Under the pieces are notes generated by a model. It did not search any database. It saw nothing but the letters and a program-made list of their open reading frames with translations, and was not told the DNA's origin. Below are positions 25,042 through 37,271 of a stretch of DNA of 64,000 nt, one piece after another. The first letter of the stretch is position 1. The number at the start of each line of letters is the position of its first letter. This DNA is from Hydractinia symbiolongicarpus (taxonomy: Eukaryota; Cnidaria; Hydrozoa; Anthoathecata; Hydractiniidae), in contig NC_079884.1 of the NCBI RefSeq assembly GCF_029227915.1, positions 7,564,001 through 7,628,000 of the forward strand, given 5' to 3'. The position numbers and the translations under genes were made by a program.

Positions 25042-26529
25042 TTTTTTATTACTCAAGTTATGTATTTTTTTATAAATAAATACAATCTAAAAATTGTTAC
25101 TTCAATACAAAAGCATTTAACAAACATAATAAACAAAATAAATTAGATATAGATTTAACAGTTCATTAACTTGGTACAACCGAACTACTTGATACAACTT
25201 GACAACTCACTCAAAACAATATCATCCCCCATTTCGATTCTTTTATAAATCCCTCTCGAACCTCTCAAACAAAGCAAACAAGCATGAATTAAAGCAAAAC
25301 AAATCTTAGTTCTGACCCAAGATGATGCAACAGAAATATTTATTTTACGTTTTTCGGCGATCATTTCTGAAAGACGCTTGTAAAAAGTCGCACACTCTCT
25401 TCCCATTCCTCCGTAAAGAGAAAATACCAGTGGCGTGAATGTCCCGTTATCAACTTTGTTGATGCGAGTGTTGTATTGCCTTTTCTTCTCCGCCTCATTC
25501 TTTGCATAGCATTGTTGGAGAGTATGCTGAAGGTGTCTCGAAGCGTTGGGATCAAAAACCCTTACGTCGAAAAATGCTTGTTGACCCTTCGTCCAAAATC
25601 CCCGAGCACGTACATCCGTTCTTACATCATCCCCCTTTTTCACAGATTCTAAATCAAAAGTTTCGCCAGTCAACCCAATTAGCGAAGGCTCAATTGCCAC
25701 ATCCTTACAAACCTCACCTAACATGGATGCCGTTATGTCACGTATGTTGTTGTGTCGAAGCGTGACAAACCCACCTTTCTTACAACTCAAACAATGTTGA
25801 ATGTCAAATGTCGACCCACAAACACAATGCGTCGGTAATCCTTCAACAGGCCAGTTATAACGGAGCTTTATTCCATCCCAAAACTGCTGCTTGTTGAGAT
25901 CAAATCCGTGTTCAGCATATGGCAATACTGTCAACCAGTTGGAGCAACCTTTCTCACTGCATATGTCGTTTAATCGTAATTGTTTTTCGTCTAAGTTTTT
26001 TTTAACATCTGTTAATCTGTCCTCATGACGTTTGTTGCGAGAGTCCTTGATTTGATTCTTCAAATGACGTTTTTCAATCTCGCATATAGATTTGTCCACT
26101 TGCTCGTAAATTGCTTTGGAAAGTGAAGCAGTGATGGAACGAGAGTTGTCATACTCAAAGTCGCTTTCATTCACGAAACTAGTGATTCCCAAGCCACCCA
26201 GACGAATCGGTAAGGATAGGAGATCCCTTTCAGCGTTTGAGCAGCAATGTCCTCCGGTAATTGCTGGAAGAAATTCGTTACGTATGATATCTTCGATTGG
26301 TTGTAAATTTTTCGAAATATTTGGTATAGTTCTCATCAAATACGTTAATTTCGATTTGAAACCAGCGTTGAAGGCAGTAAATGCAGACTGTGGTTCCATA
26401 ACAGCAATCTGTGAAAGTAGCTGGAGTTGATTCGAAAGATCTTGAATTTTACTATTCACATATTGGTTTTTGTAATTGATATCTCCAATGACAGCTCCAA
26501 GGTGTCTTTGACCCGATGACGTTATCATC
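25042..26529 (-). mobile_element. 5'-truncated LINE inserted in the 65-bp satellite
   Basis: The 15-bp satellite segment ATAAGATACAATGTT occurs on both sides (25027-25041 and 26530-26544), giving a clear target-site duplication. On the minus strand the element ends in AATAAA plus a short poly(A) at about 25042-25050, and it starts abruptly at 26529, as expected for 5' truncation during target-primed reverse transcription. The near-intact reading frame suggests a fairly recent insertion. Confidence 0.85.
25185..26529 (-). pseudogene. C-terminal half of a non-LTR retrotransposon polyprotein
   Basis: One open frame of about 448 codons inside the insertion; the satellite-encoded residues upstream do not belong to it. 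It begins with a reverse-transcriptase C-terminal/thumb-like region (LPIRLGGLGITS), then a Cys/His cluster (CVCGSTFDIQHCLSCKKGG) followed by RHN, then a segment with VRTDVRAR, AFFDVRVFDP and NEAEKKRQY, ending WVRTKICFALIHACLLCLRGSRG. Family knowledge: a zinc knuckle followed by a PD-(D/E)XK-like nuclease marks LINEs with restriction-like endonucleases, and this C-terminal block is widespread in cnidarian RT proteins. The catalytic RT core (xADD) is missing through truncation, so the copy cannot move itself. Precise clade not assigned. Confidence 0.6.
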
Positions 26530-26824
26530 ATAAGATACAATGTTATGTTTGTGTTTGTTATTTGACATGTCGTCAATAAGATTTTTACGGCGTAATAAGA
26601 TACAATGTTATGTTTGTGTTTGTTATTTGACATGTCGTCAATAAGATTTTTACGGCGTAATAAGATACAATGTTATGTTTGTGTTTGTTATTTGACATGT
26701 CGTCAATAAGATTTTTACGGCGTAATAAGATACAATGTTATGTTTGTGTTTGTTATTTGACATGTCGTCAATAAGATTTTTACGGCGTAATAAGGTACAA
26801 TGTTATGTTTGTGTTTGTTATTTG
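26530..26824 (+). repeat. 65-bp tandem satellite, right part (about 4.5 units)
   Basis: Same unit, orientation and phase as 24477-25041, separated from it only by the LINE insertion and its target duplication. Confidence 0.95.
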
Positions 26825-29149
26825 GCTGCCACATTTGTCGACTTCTTAACAAATACACGTATATGTCTAGTCTGCTGTAATTACTCGCAGTACATGTACA
26901 TGGTTTCTATATTGCATTTAAGTTTATCCTTTGTTAACTCGAAGTTTCGAAAACGTCAGCATTTAATGGGCCAGTAAGTTATCAGAGCGTATGACACAAT
27001 AACGCTCCCTTATCTTGTGTGTAAAGTTATATGCGAAACATTACTTTGGGAGTAAGATCGTATTAAGTTTCTCAGTACTGTGGTAGAAATTAAAAAGTTA
27101 CATTGTTAGCATATCGATGGACGATATCAATCTACAGAAAAAGTTTTTTTTTGAAACCCACTTTGCACATAGAGGTATGATGTTTGACAAGCACATCAAC
27201 CTTGACTTCATAGGACTGCACATCTCTGTTTAGCTGCTATAAGACTCTTAATATCTATCTTTATCGCTATCGCTTTTGTTGTATAATTGGTATGATTATT
27301 TGAGACAGTGACGACAAGGCTGTTGTATCTTTACAATATTTCTTTAACAGAAGGAATCGTTTAACTTTTAAACAAATTCAAAGTTTAAAATAGCTCTTTC
27401 ATCCTCTTACAATAAACGTGGGAAAATGCAACCTGTTTAAGTACTCGATCAGAATATGGGTAGCATCTTCCTCAAAGGTAACATCAAGAGACTCGGGAAA
27501 TTCCATATTTGGATAACTTCTGTCAGTCGACCCTCTATAAATAAGCTACATAGCTACATAAATTTAGTCTGTATGTTGTCAATGAAATTTAAAATTGGTA
27601 CAGATTCTTAATGTAGGTAGTCTTGTTTGGGACAGTGAATCCTACAGGAGTTTTAATAAAAATTAAAATCATTTCCTATCGAATTACAATCGCTTTAGGA
27701 CACCGAACGCTCAATACACCGTTTACGACATGACGATTTTTCTGCTAACATCTGCACCATTTGTGTGAAGGTTGCAAAGGATGGACTTGCAGTAAGCATT
27801 TCATCGCTTACAAGTAACAATCGACCAGCGCAACGTACGGTAAAAAATTCCCTATCTTCTTCTTCTTACAAAAGTATCCTCAAATTTCCGTTAATAATCT
27901 GTTACGGTGTCTCTTTTGAATACGGGTACTTTTTGGAAGCTATTTCTGCCCTTCTGGAATGCCAAATTGTCAGGCTTAGGCAACGTCCTTTTTGATCTTC
28001 TCTGAAGTTGTGTTGTGAAGAAGTTGTGAAGATACTCCATGAGATGTAGAAATTAATGCTCGGCCAACTTGCGCCATTTTGAATGACTTCAAACACTCGA
28101 ATTAGGGTATCCAAAAAAAATTCGAAATAGAAAGAATTTAAAATAGAAATTCAAGAACATTTGAAATGAGATCCGAAGAAGTACTGCCAGAAAGAAACAG
28201 TTAAATCTTTAAGAAGATGAATTCTTTTAAGTTGAGGTTGGAAGTCGGGAATACCACGTCTACAGAGGCTCCGCCTGAATTAACATCAGTCGGTATCAGC
28301 AAGTAACAATCGCAAAAGTAGCAAATCCTTTTCCGATTGAAATAAATCCATAGAGCTAAAAATTGCAATCACGGGACAAGATCATTGGGACCTATAACTG
28401 TTAGACACATCCCAAGTTAGATATTTCGGTATGTTTTCTATTTTTTTATGCGAGGGAGGTTCAGTAAGAGTGACAGTTGGAAGCGTTCCTCTGTGAGCAT
28501 CACCAATACCAGAAGGGAGGCTTAAAATATAATAAGAAGTTGATGCACTTTGTTCACACCGACTACAATCGAAGAAAAAATCCCAGTTTTCGTCGAAACG
28601 CAAGTGTAGAAGATAACACAGCCATTTTACTACGACTACCAAGATGATTATGATGATGATGATGATAATAATGTGACGAAGTTTGACAGGTACTAAAAAT
28701 AGAGGTGGAGTCAGGTGCTGATAAATTGAGAACGAATGGTGACAATAATGTTACGCTAGATTGAAAAAATCAAAAAGGTTGAAAAGATTTCATAACAATC
28801 GGACCGTTTTTCTTCTTTGTTCATTTGTCGGATTTAAGTGCGGTCCAAAATGGAGGATAAATTAATTTTGGGGGTGGAAAAATAAGGATCGGCCATAAGT
28901 TAGGCCGACGTCAGGGCCAGATCCAGGATTTTTATGTAACTAAGCAAAAAAATTTCCGGGAGATTACCGCCCAGAATGGGCGTTAAAATACGCCAATGGG
29001 CGGACCTAATAGTAACAAAATTTATCACCTTGTTCAGGCTTTTTCCAGCGTTAAAAAGTACAATAAGTAACAATATACATAAAAAATATACAGCTAAAAT
29101 TTATAAAACATGTAAACTATGTATAAATCAATCAGCAAGTATATGTATT
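26825..29149. other. No gene recognised
   Basis: AT-rich with short frames only. A GAT/TGA-rich run occurs near 28647-28672. No splice-consistent exon series or conserved peptide was found. Confidence 0.4.
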
Positions 29150-29160
29150 TCAAAAAGCCT

Positions 29161-29480
29161 TTATCTCTTATTCTGTTCAGCAAACTCATCTATCACTTCA
29201 TCAGAGATCACAGTGATTGACCTGTTAAACATGATAACTGCTAGGCTGCTTAACCTTTCCTTCGACATCATGTTTCGCATCTGAATCTTTAAACGCCTTA
29301 GTCCAGAGATACTTTTCTCACAAGTGCATGAGGTTACAGGAATTGTAGCCAAAATTCTAAAACTTCACGGATTGATGGAAATGTGTACCTATTTGTGGTT
29401 TTAAGTAAAGACGCGATATCTGTTGGTAGAGCACCTTGATAGTTTTTCCAAAATATCCCCCCCATATCCAACTGGGCATA
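29161..29480 (-). pseudogene. hAT-type transposase relic (ZMYM1-like, hATC dimerisation region)
   Basis: The minus-strand frame at 29161-29352 reads IPVTSCTCEKSISGLRRLK, then MSKERLSSLA and DEVIDEFAEQNKR. This matches the C-terminal dimerisation domain of hAT transposases and ZMYM1-like domesticated relatives (pattern LPV.SC.CERSFS.LRRLK...RL..LA). The upstream segment WKNYQGALPTDIASLL and YTFPSIREVLEF is in another frame (to about 29470), ended by a stop, so the gene is frame-broken. No catalytic N-terminal part was found upstream. Confidence 0.65.
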
Positions 29481-29705
29481 TGTTATAGTCGCAGAAATTC
29501 TTTAAACTTAACCTTCTAGTTAAATCAAAATAACTTCACAGAAACACCAGCAACACCTCTCCTGGGCTCAACAATTGTGTTGAATAAATTGTCCATTTGT
29601 TTATATCATAAGCTTTGATTGGTGGTTTTAACAGGATGCTACAAAATTAAAAAATATATAGAGTGACACAAATTTTAAAGGTACTGCCTGCATCACATAT
29701 AGTTT

Positions 29706-29779
29706 ACTCCTGTCAGGAATCGAACCTGAATTTTTTACAAAATTGTATCATAAATATAATACCATTTGATCACAGGAGT
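29706..29779 (-). pseudogene. tRNA-like 74-nt element
   Basis: The minus strand has an 8-bp perfect end pairing (ACTCCTGT with ACAGGAGT), a TCAGGTTCGATTCCTGA T-arm with a canonical B box, and a weak A box. The anticodon region is A/T-only with no stable stem. Likely a tRNA-derived pseudogene or a mitochondrial-type tRNA copy. A relative lies at 63872-63944. Confidence 0.4.
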
Positions 29780-29879
29780 TTAGACATTTAGTAAAAAATT
29801 ATTATACCTCAACAACATTAAAAATTGATAAAACGCACATAAATGATGACCAAATGAAGGATTTTGAAACACATTGTGC

Positions 29880-30068
29880 TTACTCAATTATGGCCAAATC
29901 TCTTGACTTGGTCTTTGTATACACATCACAACCATCCAATAAACATTGCACAAGAATATTGTCAAGCGGTTGATCAAAATTCTCAAAAGCCAGGGTTTCA
30001 TCACGAATCAACAATACAGAAATAGATCTGTAAAGAGAGTTACCATCTCCACTGACACTGCATAACAA
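29880..30068 (-). pseudogene. Possible OTU-domain fragment with Cys-to-Ser change
   Basis: The frame contains VSGDGNSLYRSISVLL and a trailing LVQCLLDG segment, resembling the start of OTU proteases (DGNCLFRAIS). At the catalytic position Ser (TCT) replaces Cys. OTU domains are often carried by animal transposons. The match is short, so this is tentative. Confidence 0.3.
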
Positions 30069-30741
30069 AAAAGTACATCAAATAAAAAGGCAGATGGAGC
30101 TAAACACAGTTTTGCTCATGTTAATTGCAGTTCCCAATACTTGATAGCTGCTATGCAGATGCATCATTAAGGGTACACAAGGTTGTCTTGCTCACCGAAG
30201 GCATCTTTGTCTCAATTAACCAAATCAAAGCTATGTGTCATAACTTGAAGCAACTTTCTTGTTGTTGATACTTTAGAGGTTTGGGTATAGTCTGTCCATA
30301 TTAGGAGGTTCTAAGTTAGCCAACAATCCAGGGGCCCTATAAATAGGAGAGAGTTACTCTGATTTAGTTTCTCACCAGTAGTAGCAATAACTTGCTTAAC
30401 TGAAATAATTTTGCCACCCACCCACCCATATATTTGGTTAATTTTATTTAATTTTTGTCTTTATGTGACACACCTGCATCATCGCCACACATGTTGGAAC
30501 GATAACGGATTATCTACAATTGAACTGGTTCATCGAGGTTACATAACGTCGTCGAGCGTAAAGAGATGTCCAATTGCTTTCGCTACACGGTTTCCTTGAA
30601 TTGGCGCAGTTTGGCTTAGTACGACCAACAAGGTTTTAGTCCAGTGGTGGAAGCAATTGGAAACTTAACTCAATTATGTCAATGTGTTAAATTTAGCTGG
30701 TGGTGCTGGGCTGCCCTGGGCAGCCACAAAGTGTAGAGATA
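30069..30741. other. No gene recognised; short hairpin
   Basis: Non-coding. The segment around 30707-30724 forms a hairpin (GGCTGCCCTGGGCAGCC) just beyond the 3' end of the neighbouring LINE. Confidence 0.4.
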
Positions 30742-30783
30742 CTTACTTACTTTGAATACTTTGAAGTAGATTTTGTGAGATCT

Positions 30784-31200
30784 TCACGCATCCAACTCGG
30801 CGAGTCCAATGCTCATCATGTCAATGATGCTGTTCGTGTTGGCCTTTCGAAACTGAACATAATTTGGTATCAGTGGCTCATCAGGAACAGTAGCAAAAAA
30901 GCTATCCAACTTCGACTTGAAAGAGTCTATGCTGCAATCAGATAGGTTGCGTATTGCTTTTGATAGACCATTAAACAATCGTACTCCTTGAACAGCCAAG
31001 CTAGCACAACGAATCTTATAAAATGGCCCTTTCTTCACTACAGGAACAACACATTTTCGACCCCAACGATCATTCGTGTACCATGTGATGCCTCCTTTCC
31101 CAGTTTCCTGACCAAAGTTTGGTACTATTTTTTCAATCACTTTCCAGATGTAAATTATGGCATACTGTTCCCTTCTTCTCTCCAGAGAATACAGATTCAA
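30784..31200 (-). pseudogene. LINE ORF2 C-terminal region
   Basis: The frame reads LERRREQYAIIYIWKVIE...GRKCVVPVV...LAVQGVRLFNGLSKAIRNL...FKSKLDSFF, the conserved post-RT tail of CR1/jockey-like elements (LF N.LP..IR......FK..LD.FL). It is joined to the RT segment upstream through a frameshift around 31200-31410. Confidence 0.65.
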
Positions 31201-31405
31201 TCTTTTTAGTACGTCTCAGAACGAAAAACCTTGAGTTCCAAGGATTTTTCTAGTAAAGGTTATTTGCACCATTTCTATGTCTTGTATTTGTCCTTTCATT
31301 AGTGGAGACCATAACTGGGAACAATAGTCAAGGTGGGGAATAACTAATGATTTCCAAAGAGTCTCAACATCTCGTTTTTTCTCTGCTCTCGAATGTTCGT
31401 AATAT

Positions 31406-33218
31406 CTATTCAGTTATCCTGTTTGCCTTTGATATAAGGTTTGAGATATGCTTATTAAATTTGCAATCATTCGACATTATAACTCCTAAGTCCTTCACAG
31501 TGATTTTTTTGTTAATCTTTTCTGACGTGTTACTTAGATATACAGAGAGTGGTTTCAAAGACTCAATCTTTCCATAACTTAGGTGCTCGAACTTACACCC
31601 ATTGAGTTTCATATTATTTTCAGTTGTCCACTTATAAATTATATTTAGATCACTTTGGAGTTTAAAGGTGTCCATGAGGCCATTAATCTCTTTCAGAATT
31701 CGTGTGTCGTCTGCAAAGCTGGATGCTAAAGAATATTTTAAGTTCTGATTGATATCACCAACCATGATTAGAAAAAGCAGTGGGCCAAGAACAGACCCCT
31801 GTGGAATCCCTGATCCAACGTTAGCGGGTATAGATTTTACACCATTGACATGAACATGTTGTATTCTGTCTTTAAGGAATGATTTAATCCATTTTATCAG
31901 TTTGTCATTTATACCAAGTTGCTTCAGTTTAGCAACTAAGATGGAGTGGTCCACTTTGTCAAATGCCTTGCTAAAATCTAAGTAAACTGCATCTACATTT
32001 GAACCGCTTTCAAGAAAGGATAGGATTGTATCCTAATGGGTCAGTAGCTGTGATAAACAGGAACGACCTTCTCTAAAACCATGTTGTGAGTTGTTAAAGA
32101 GATTGTACTGTACAAGATGATCAACTATGTTCTTTTTTATAACTTTTTCAAATATTTTACCGACATGTGAAGTCAAGGCAACTGGTCGATAGTTGCCCAC
32201 TTCGCCTTGGTCATCTCCTTTGAAAATGGGGGCAATTTTTGCAGTCCTCAAAAGCAGAGGTTTTACACCTGTGTTGAGAAAGTTTGACCAAAACATAAGA
32301 AGTGGAGTTGCCACAATTTTTAAGAAATATAGCAGGGAAACCATCTGGGCCGGAAGCTGCGTTAGCAGATAGAGTGTTAATTGCTTCAATTATGTCATCA
32401 GTGGTAAGTGCAACATCTGCCATTACAGGAATGGTACAAGTTAAATCATTAGCATCAGCTGTTGAATTATGTTGCTTACTAAATACACTCACGTATTGTT
32501 GTTGCAGGAGGTCAGCCATTTTTTTGCAATCATCAGTGAACTTCTGTTTACTTTTGTTAAATAATGGACCTACTTTACTACGTTTTTGCGCATAGGAATA
32601 AAAATAATTTGGTTTTGTTTTAATGGAAGAAATTGCTTTCTTTTCTAGAGATTGTCTGCTTTCTTTATATGACTGCTGCAGAGACAGTTCAATGTTGACT
32701 AATCGTTCTTTTATTTCTTTCACTTGTTTGTATTTAAAAGTTTTGGACAGTCGCTTTATAAGCTTACGACACTGCCTCATTAGTACACGGCGATCTCTTG
32801 GTATGTAGTGTTTATCTTGTTTCCTTGCAAACACTTTCCTTTTATGAACTAGTTCTTCAGACAGTAGTAAAATTTTATCTATAATATTTTGTAGTTGTTG
32901 TTCGGGGTTCATATCTTTCAACATCATGTCCCAGGCAACAGAGTTGAGTTTGTTGATAATATTTTCCCAGTCTATAGACTCACCAAAGTAATTAAATACA
33001 TCAAACGGTGTATGTGCTGTTCTCACCTCATTATTTCTTAACAGAACGATTGAGTCGTAATGAGTTGTCACTTCAATTAAAGTGTGGTGGGATACAGATG
33101 GTAAGGAAGGTATGCATTTATAACTGTGAATAAGTTCCTTGTTATTTGTTATAAGCAGATCAAGCACATTGCCACGGTTGTGTAGGCTTATGAATGCATT
33201 GCACAAGTTGAAATTCAT
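31406..33218 (-). pseudogene. LINE ORF2 reverse transcriptase, frame-broken
   Basis: Starting at 33218 the frame gives RGNVLDLLITN (end of the endonuclease), a linker, then AASGPDGFPAIFLKN (RT motif 1). A frameshift near 32290 leads to RTAKIAPIFKGDD and NYRPVALTSHVGKIFEK, ending at a TAG near 32033 in a position where similar proteins have an aromatic residue. The same frame continues after the stop with DFSKAFDKVDHSIL, GIPQGSVLGPLLFL and SSFADDTRI (catalytic box about 31706-31717). The order is the canonical RT palm. It ends in another frameshift around 31406. Confidence 0.75.
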
Positions 33219-33825
33219 TTAAAAAATTCATAAAATCTAATGACATTTCTTTATCTTCATTTGACTTGGAAGAAATCATATGGGTTTCCCAGTTTATGTT
33301 TGGCAAATTGAAGTCACCACAAAGAAATACATCTGGGAATTTGCCACTAAAGCTATTAAGAGTATTCATCAAATCATTAATCATCGTTTTAAACTCTTTC
33401 GAACTTGATGGGTGACCATGCATTGCATCATCAGGTTGTCGATACAATACTGCTATCAGCGAGTTACTGTGTTCGGAATACAAAACAAGAAGTTCGTTTA
33501 CGCCATTACTGTATTCATGTGTCACTTTAAATCGGGTAGCAATGTCCTCTCGCATGTAAATTGCAACTCCACCACTTGATCGACCTCTTGTAGACTTTTT
33601 ACGGTATCTATCGCATCTGAAGAGTCTATAACCTTCTATTGACAATTCTGCATCTAAGTGATCATATAACCAGGTCGCGGTAAGTGCTATGAAGAGTTGG
33701 TTCTTCTCTTTCAGTACATCATGTATCAAAGGAACAGAAGATGCCACAGTTAGTGGCTTTAGACCCTGTACATTGAATATGGAGAAATAGTTTAAAGCAG
33801 TCTTTGTTGGTTTGCTGGATTCCAA
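33160..33825 (-). pseudogene. LINE ORF2 APE-type endonuclease
   Basis: The frame begins NYFSIFNVQGLKP, then LIHDVLKEKNQLFIALTATWL (the usual acidic residue of the E/T-W box is absent: ALTATWL), RGRSSGGVAIYMRED, and DVFLCGDFNLPNINWE (catalytic GDFN). It is joined to the RT frame by a frameshift around 33165-33215. The start overlaps the ORF1 end by about 30 bases in a different frame, as in related elements. Confidence 0.7.
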
Positions 33826-35170
33826 CTGTTCATTACCATCTGATTGAAAGGTACTCCTGGTCTCATATTCTGAGTTTGAGGCATTGGTCGATGCATTGGT
33901 ACCTGTTGTGGATGTCTGAACCTTTGTGGCTGTTGAAATGGGGTATTGATTGGCTCCACAAAGTTCTGAATTGGTACCTGTTGTGGATGACTGAGCATTT
34001 GTGGCTGTTGTAATGGGGCATGAACTGGTTGCATAAAATGGCCTGGAGTTGTGGGAGGTCTGTGAATATTGTGGTGACTAACCAGAGTATCTTTTATTTT
34101 TGAATCCATGATTTGTAATATGTCCCTTTTGAAGTTGTAAATCACCTCTAAAAAATCATAGGGATTATTTCTGTTTTGATTAAAAGTATTACCATGTAAA
34201 ATATTTGACTCATTAGTTCTATTTCCTAACAGTTCAGGTCTTTTACGTATCGTCCCTTTTACATGCACCAACAAACATCTCCCATTGAAACACTGTCTTC
34301 TAGTTATAGAGTTGGAACACATTCTAGGGTGAAAATCTGTACATTTAGTACCTAGCTTACAACCTTTCGTACTCTTGTTTCCATGCAATAAAAGTTTTCG
34401 ACAGGCTCGTGGGTAGGCAAATTGACAATCTGCACCTTTTCGGCCAAACTTATATGTTCCTTTTTGATAAAAGTGACACACCTTTTTCTTCAGTTGATGT
34501 GATGTATCTCTATCAGCAGGATAATCACTGTCTTTGTCATCATTGATAGAGTCATACACATTGACAATTGGGTTTACTAAATTAAGTCTATTGATCTGAT
34601 CAGTTATATCATTCTGATCAATTACATCAAAACCAACATGGCCATTAGGTTTGTTTAATAAAGCTTTGGGTTGAGAAGTATTTTTATTATCTTCATTAGA
34701 AATATCATCTGTAATAATGCCATTTTCACATAGTGCACAGAGATAATGTATACCAGGAATTTTAAAAAGTATGTCTTGTGGTAAACCCACCTCATTTAAT
34801 AGATTCATTGATGCCAAAAGCTCAAAATAACATTTTTGTGAACATTTTGATGCAACATTCCATAAATGTTGCATCACTCATGGTATAACAATACACTTCT
34901 TTACATATTTGACATTTGTCTGGAAAATAATTTTTTGCATTCATAATTAATGCATCTAACAAATCGTTTTTCTTCATTTTATCACCATGCGGTTTCTTAG
35001 ATAAAAAAATAAATGTCCTACTAATAGTCTCTTTATTGAAGCTATTTAGCACTCTTTCTATCTGCTTGGTAGGTTTGGATGGATCGTAGGCCCGTAGGCA
35101 GTCTCTGATAGTAGTGTCTGGAACTCCAGTACAAAGTTCAGCAATAATTCTTTTCCTCTCTTTTCCAGAT
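33792..35170 (-). pseudogene. LINE ORF1 with CCCH-type zinc fingers, frameshifted
   Basis: The C-terminal frame (33792-34877) holds three spaced Cys/His clusters: VCHFYQKGTYKFGRKGADC, then CRKLLLHG and CKLGTKCTDFHPRMC, then CFNGRCLLVHVKGTIRKRP. A Pro/Gln-rich tail with repeated HPQQVP words follows. The N-terminal frame (to about 35170) includes RIIAELCTGVPDTTIRDCLR and ends in FPDKCQICKEVYCYTMSDA. The two overlap at 34822-34877 and must be joined by a frameshift. This architecture is typical of cnidarian LINE ORF1 RNA-binding proteins. Confidence 0.65.
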
Positions 35171-35440
35171 GTGCGTGTACCCCTGGAAGAGTATGGTGAA
35201 TTAAGTGCAGATGCGAGGAGATGAACGACGGTGCACCACGCGAGCAGGACAGATGACTGGGGAAATAACAGCAGGGGGGTGCGGCGCTGACAGTCAGAGG
35301 TGGGGCACCAAGAGGTTAATAACAGGTGTGAAATGCATAAGAAGCTAGAGATCATAAGAGTAGGTTCTTGTGAGGTATGTTGAGGAAATGGAATCACAGG
35401 AGAGGAGCTTCGGATGTGATTGAGAGATTAGTTAAGCCAG

Positions 35441-35524
35441 AAAACACTACTAGGAGAAGAGCTCGGGATGTAGTGGAGAAAAGCGAACACTACTAGGATA
35501 AGAGCTCCGGGATGTAGTGGAGAA
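35441..35524 (+). repeat. Two-copy 42-bp tandem repeat
   Basis: Two near-identical units containing ACACTACTAGGA and GGGATGTAGTGGAGAA, with a third degenerate copy just upstream (about 35401-35428). Adjacent to the 5' side of the LINE. Confidence 0.6.
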
Positions 35525-35529
35525 GAGCG

Positions 35530-37271
35530 AATTGATTGGGAACACACACGTGAGCTTGAGACAATATCTTCTCTTCAGTCTAGCATCCTCACCCGATTCC
35601 GCCAAATTATCTTCAGTTTATTCTTAAAAAATTGAAATAAATTTTCTACTCCAAGTTTGTGTTTTTATTGGGAAGTACATCCATTTTGAACAACCCGGCA
35701 CTAAAGTAGACGTGCTAAACCCATCTTTTTCGCAAATCGATATCTAAGAGCGTTAAAAAGTGCCAAATGTTTTCTAATATTCTGTACATTTCTCGGCTAC
35801 AGTGTATGAATCGGCCCTGATGCTGTGTCTGGATTCAATGTCTATAAACGCGTAGCTAACTTCACCCCAGGGAAAGGGGGTGGGGGATTCACGACGCAAA
35901 TTGGACAGCGAACTGGTGAGCAAAATGTATCTGAGCCTGCGCAGTTTTGTTTGTTTTGCTTTTAGTTCCTATTTTTTAGTGATGAAATATTTTGCTCTAA
36001 ACTTTTAACCAATCAGAACGCAATCTTCAGTGTTTATTCTCAAAAAAACTCATTACTGGAAAGAATTCAAAATAGCTGTTTTGTTTTCAGTACAAAAAAG
36101 AGTGCTTGCATTCAGTAATTTGAATTTGCTACATGTTTTCTGTTTCTGATGGAAATCAAAAATATATAAATTTGCCATTTACAATCAGCTTTAGAAGTGC
36201 ATTTTAGACCAAACATGCGAAGGAAGATTACAGATATTAAAGACGAATATCTTTCTTATTTTAATAATGTCTTTTTGCTCAAATTTCTGTTTATCAGTGT
36301 ACCTTTGTAAAAGAAGAGCAATTTTGATCCGACGTTTGGGAAGGCTTGTTAGAGAAGATCTGTGCCGCTGTTATCATCCATGGTATGCATAACCGTCCAA
36401 TGAACTTCGTCAACTTGTTGTTCATCTGGAGTTTCATGACACAATGAAACGCCTTCCCCAAATCAAATAGCTCTGTAAACTGGCCATAGGGCAGATATGT
36501 TTTGGTTGGCCGAAATTTTATAAAACAGGCATCTGCATTTGTTTTTCTATTAACTAAACATTATTTACAACAGCTGTATATTCATTTGGAGTAGCAGTTA
36601 TTTTTTTTGTAACTTAGTCAATGGATCTTTTGTTACTTACTTCTTTAACTATTTCATGCAGCTTTTGTAAATCAATTAGTGTTGCTAAGAGGGAGTTTAA
36701 ATCACTCAATTTAAACGCCTCTAAAGTTGAACGTCTTTAAGCACGTCTCAAGAGTAGACAACTTTTCCCGCAAATCTCACTTTGTGCAGATGATTGTATT
36801 TGAATAATTCACAGTTAATTAAGAAGGAGGATATATAGAATGACCTTTTTTGTGCAACATCTGTAGGAATATATTTTTAAAATAAACAATTTGTAGTCTT
36901 TTGTGAGAACTATATTTGTATTAATATTCCAAGAAACATGAAGTTTGGGAACTTGAATGTTTCTATTCAAGACAGTCAGTCCATATTTGTGCAGATCAGT
37001 ATAGCCCTCAGATATTTATAGAAAATCAAAAAGTTTAAAAACACCAGTCATCATGAAAGTGTACGGGTCCTCAGCTTTCCGCCCATTGCACATATTTCGT
37101 GCGTTCTTGCCCATCTGTTAGCACGAAGTAATGATATCTGGGTTATTTATATAATTATAGATGCAATTATAATGCGGTATTCAATTTAATAGCCCTGGCG
37201 AAAAGATCACAGGAATATTAGCTACCATTTAGAAGAGGAGACAAAACGCGGGAATCAATTGAGTTTACTTT
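35530..37271. other. No gene recognised
   Basis: AT-rich with many stops. No conserved peptide or splice-consistent exon chain was found. Confidence 0.4.

Larger units (their letters stand above)
30742..35397 (-). mobile_element. Full-length-like but decayed LINE (CR1/jockey-like group)
   Basis: On the minus strand the order is ORF1 with CCCH-type fingers, AP endonuclease, reverse transcriptase and a C-terminal tail, followed by a simple (AAGT)n-type 3' end near 30742. ORF2 needs at least three frame changes plus one in-frame stop to be read through, so the copy is inactive. The 5' end is uncertain; the stretch near 35200-35400 is richer in G and C and may be the 5' UTR. The clade is inferred only from domain layout and the FADD catalytic box. 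Confidence 0.75.

Noticed and set aside
26530-26633. Apparent N-terminus of the 482-codon minus-strand frame
   Set aside because: Those residues come from satellite sequence upstream of the LINE truncation point at 26529; the frame is open by chance.
24477-26824. Regular 65-bp repeats resembling an array with spacers (CRISPR-like)
   Set aside because: Units are contiguous with no unique spacers, in a eukaryotic intron-bearing context; it is an ordinary tandem satellite.
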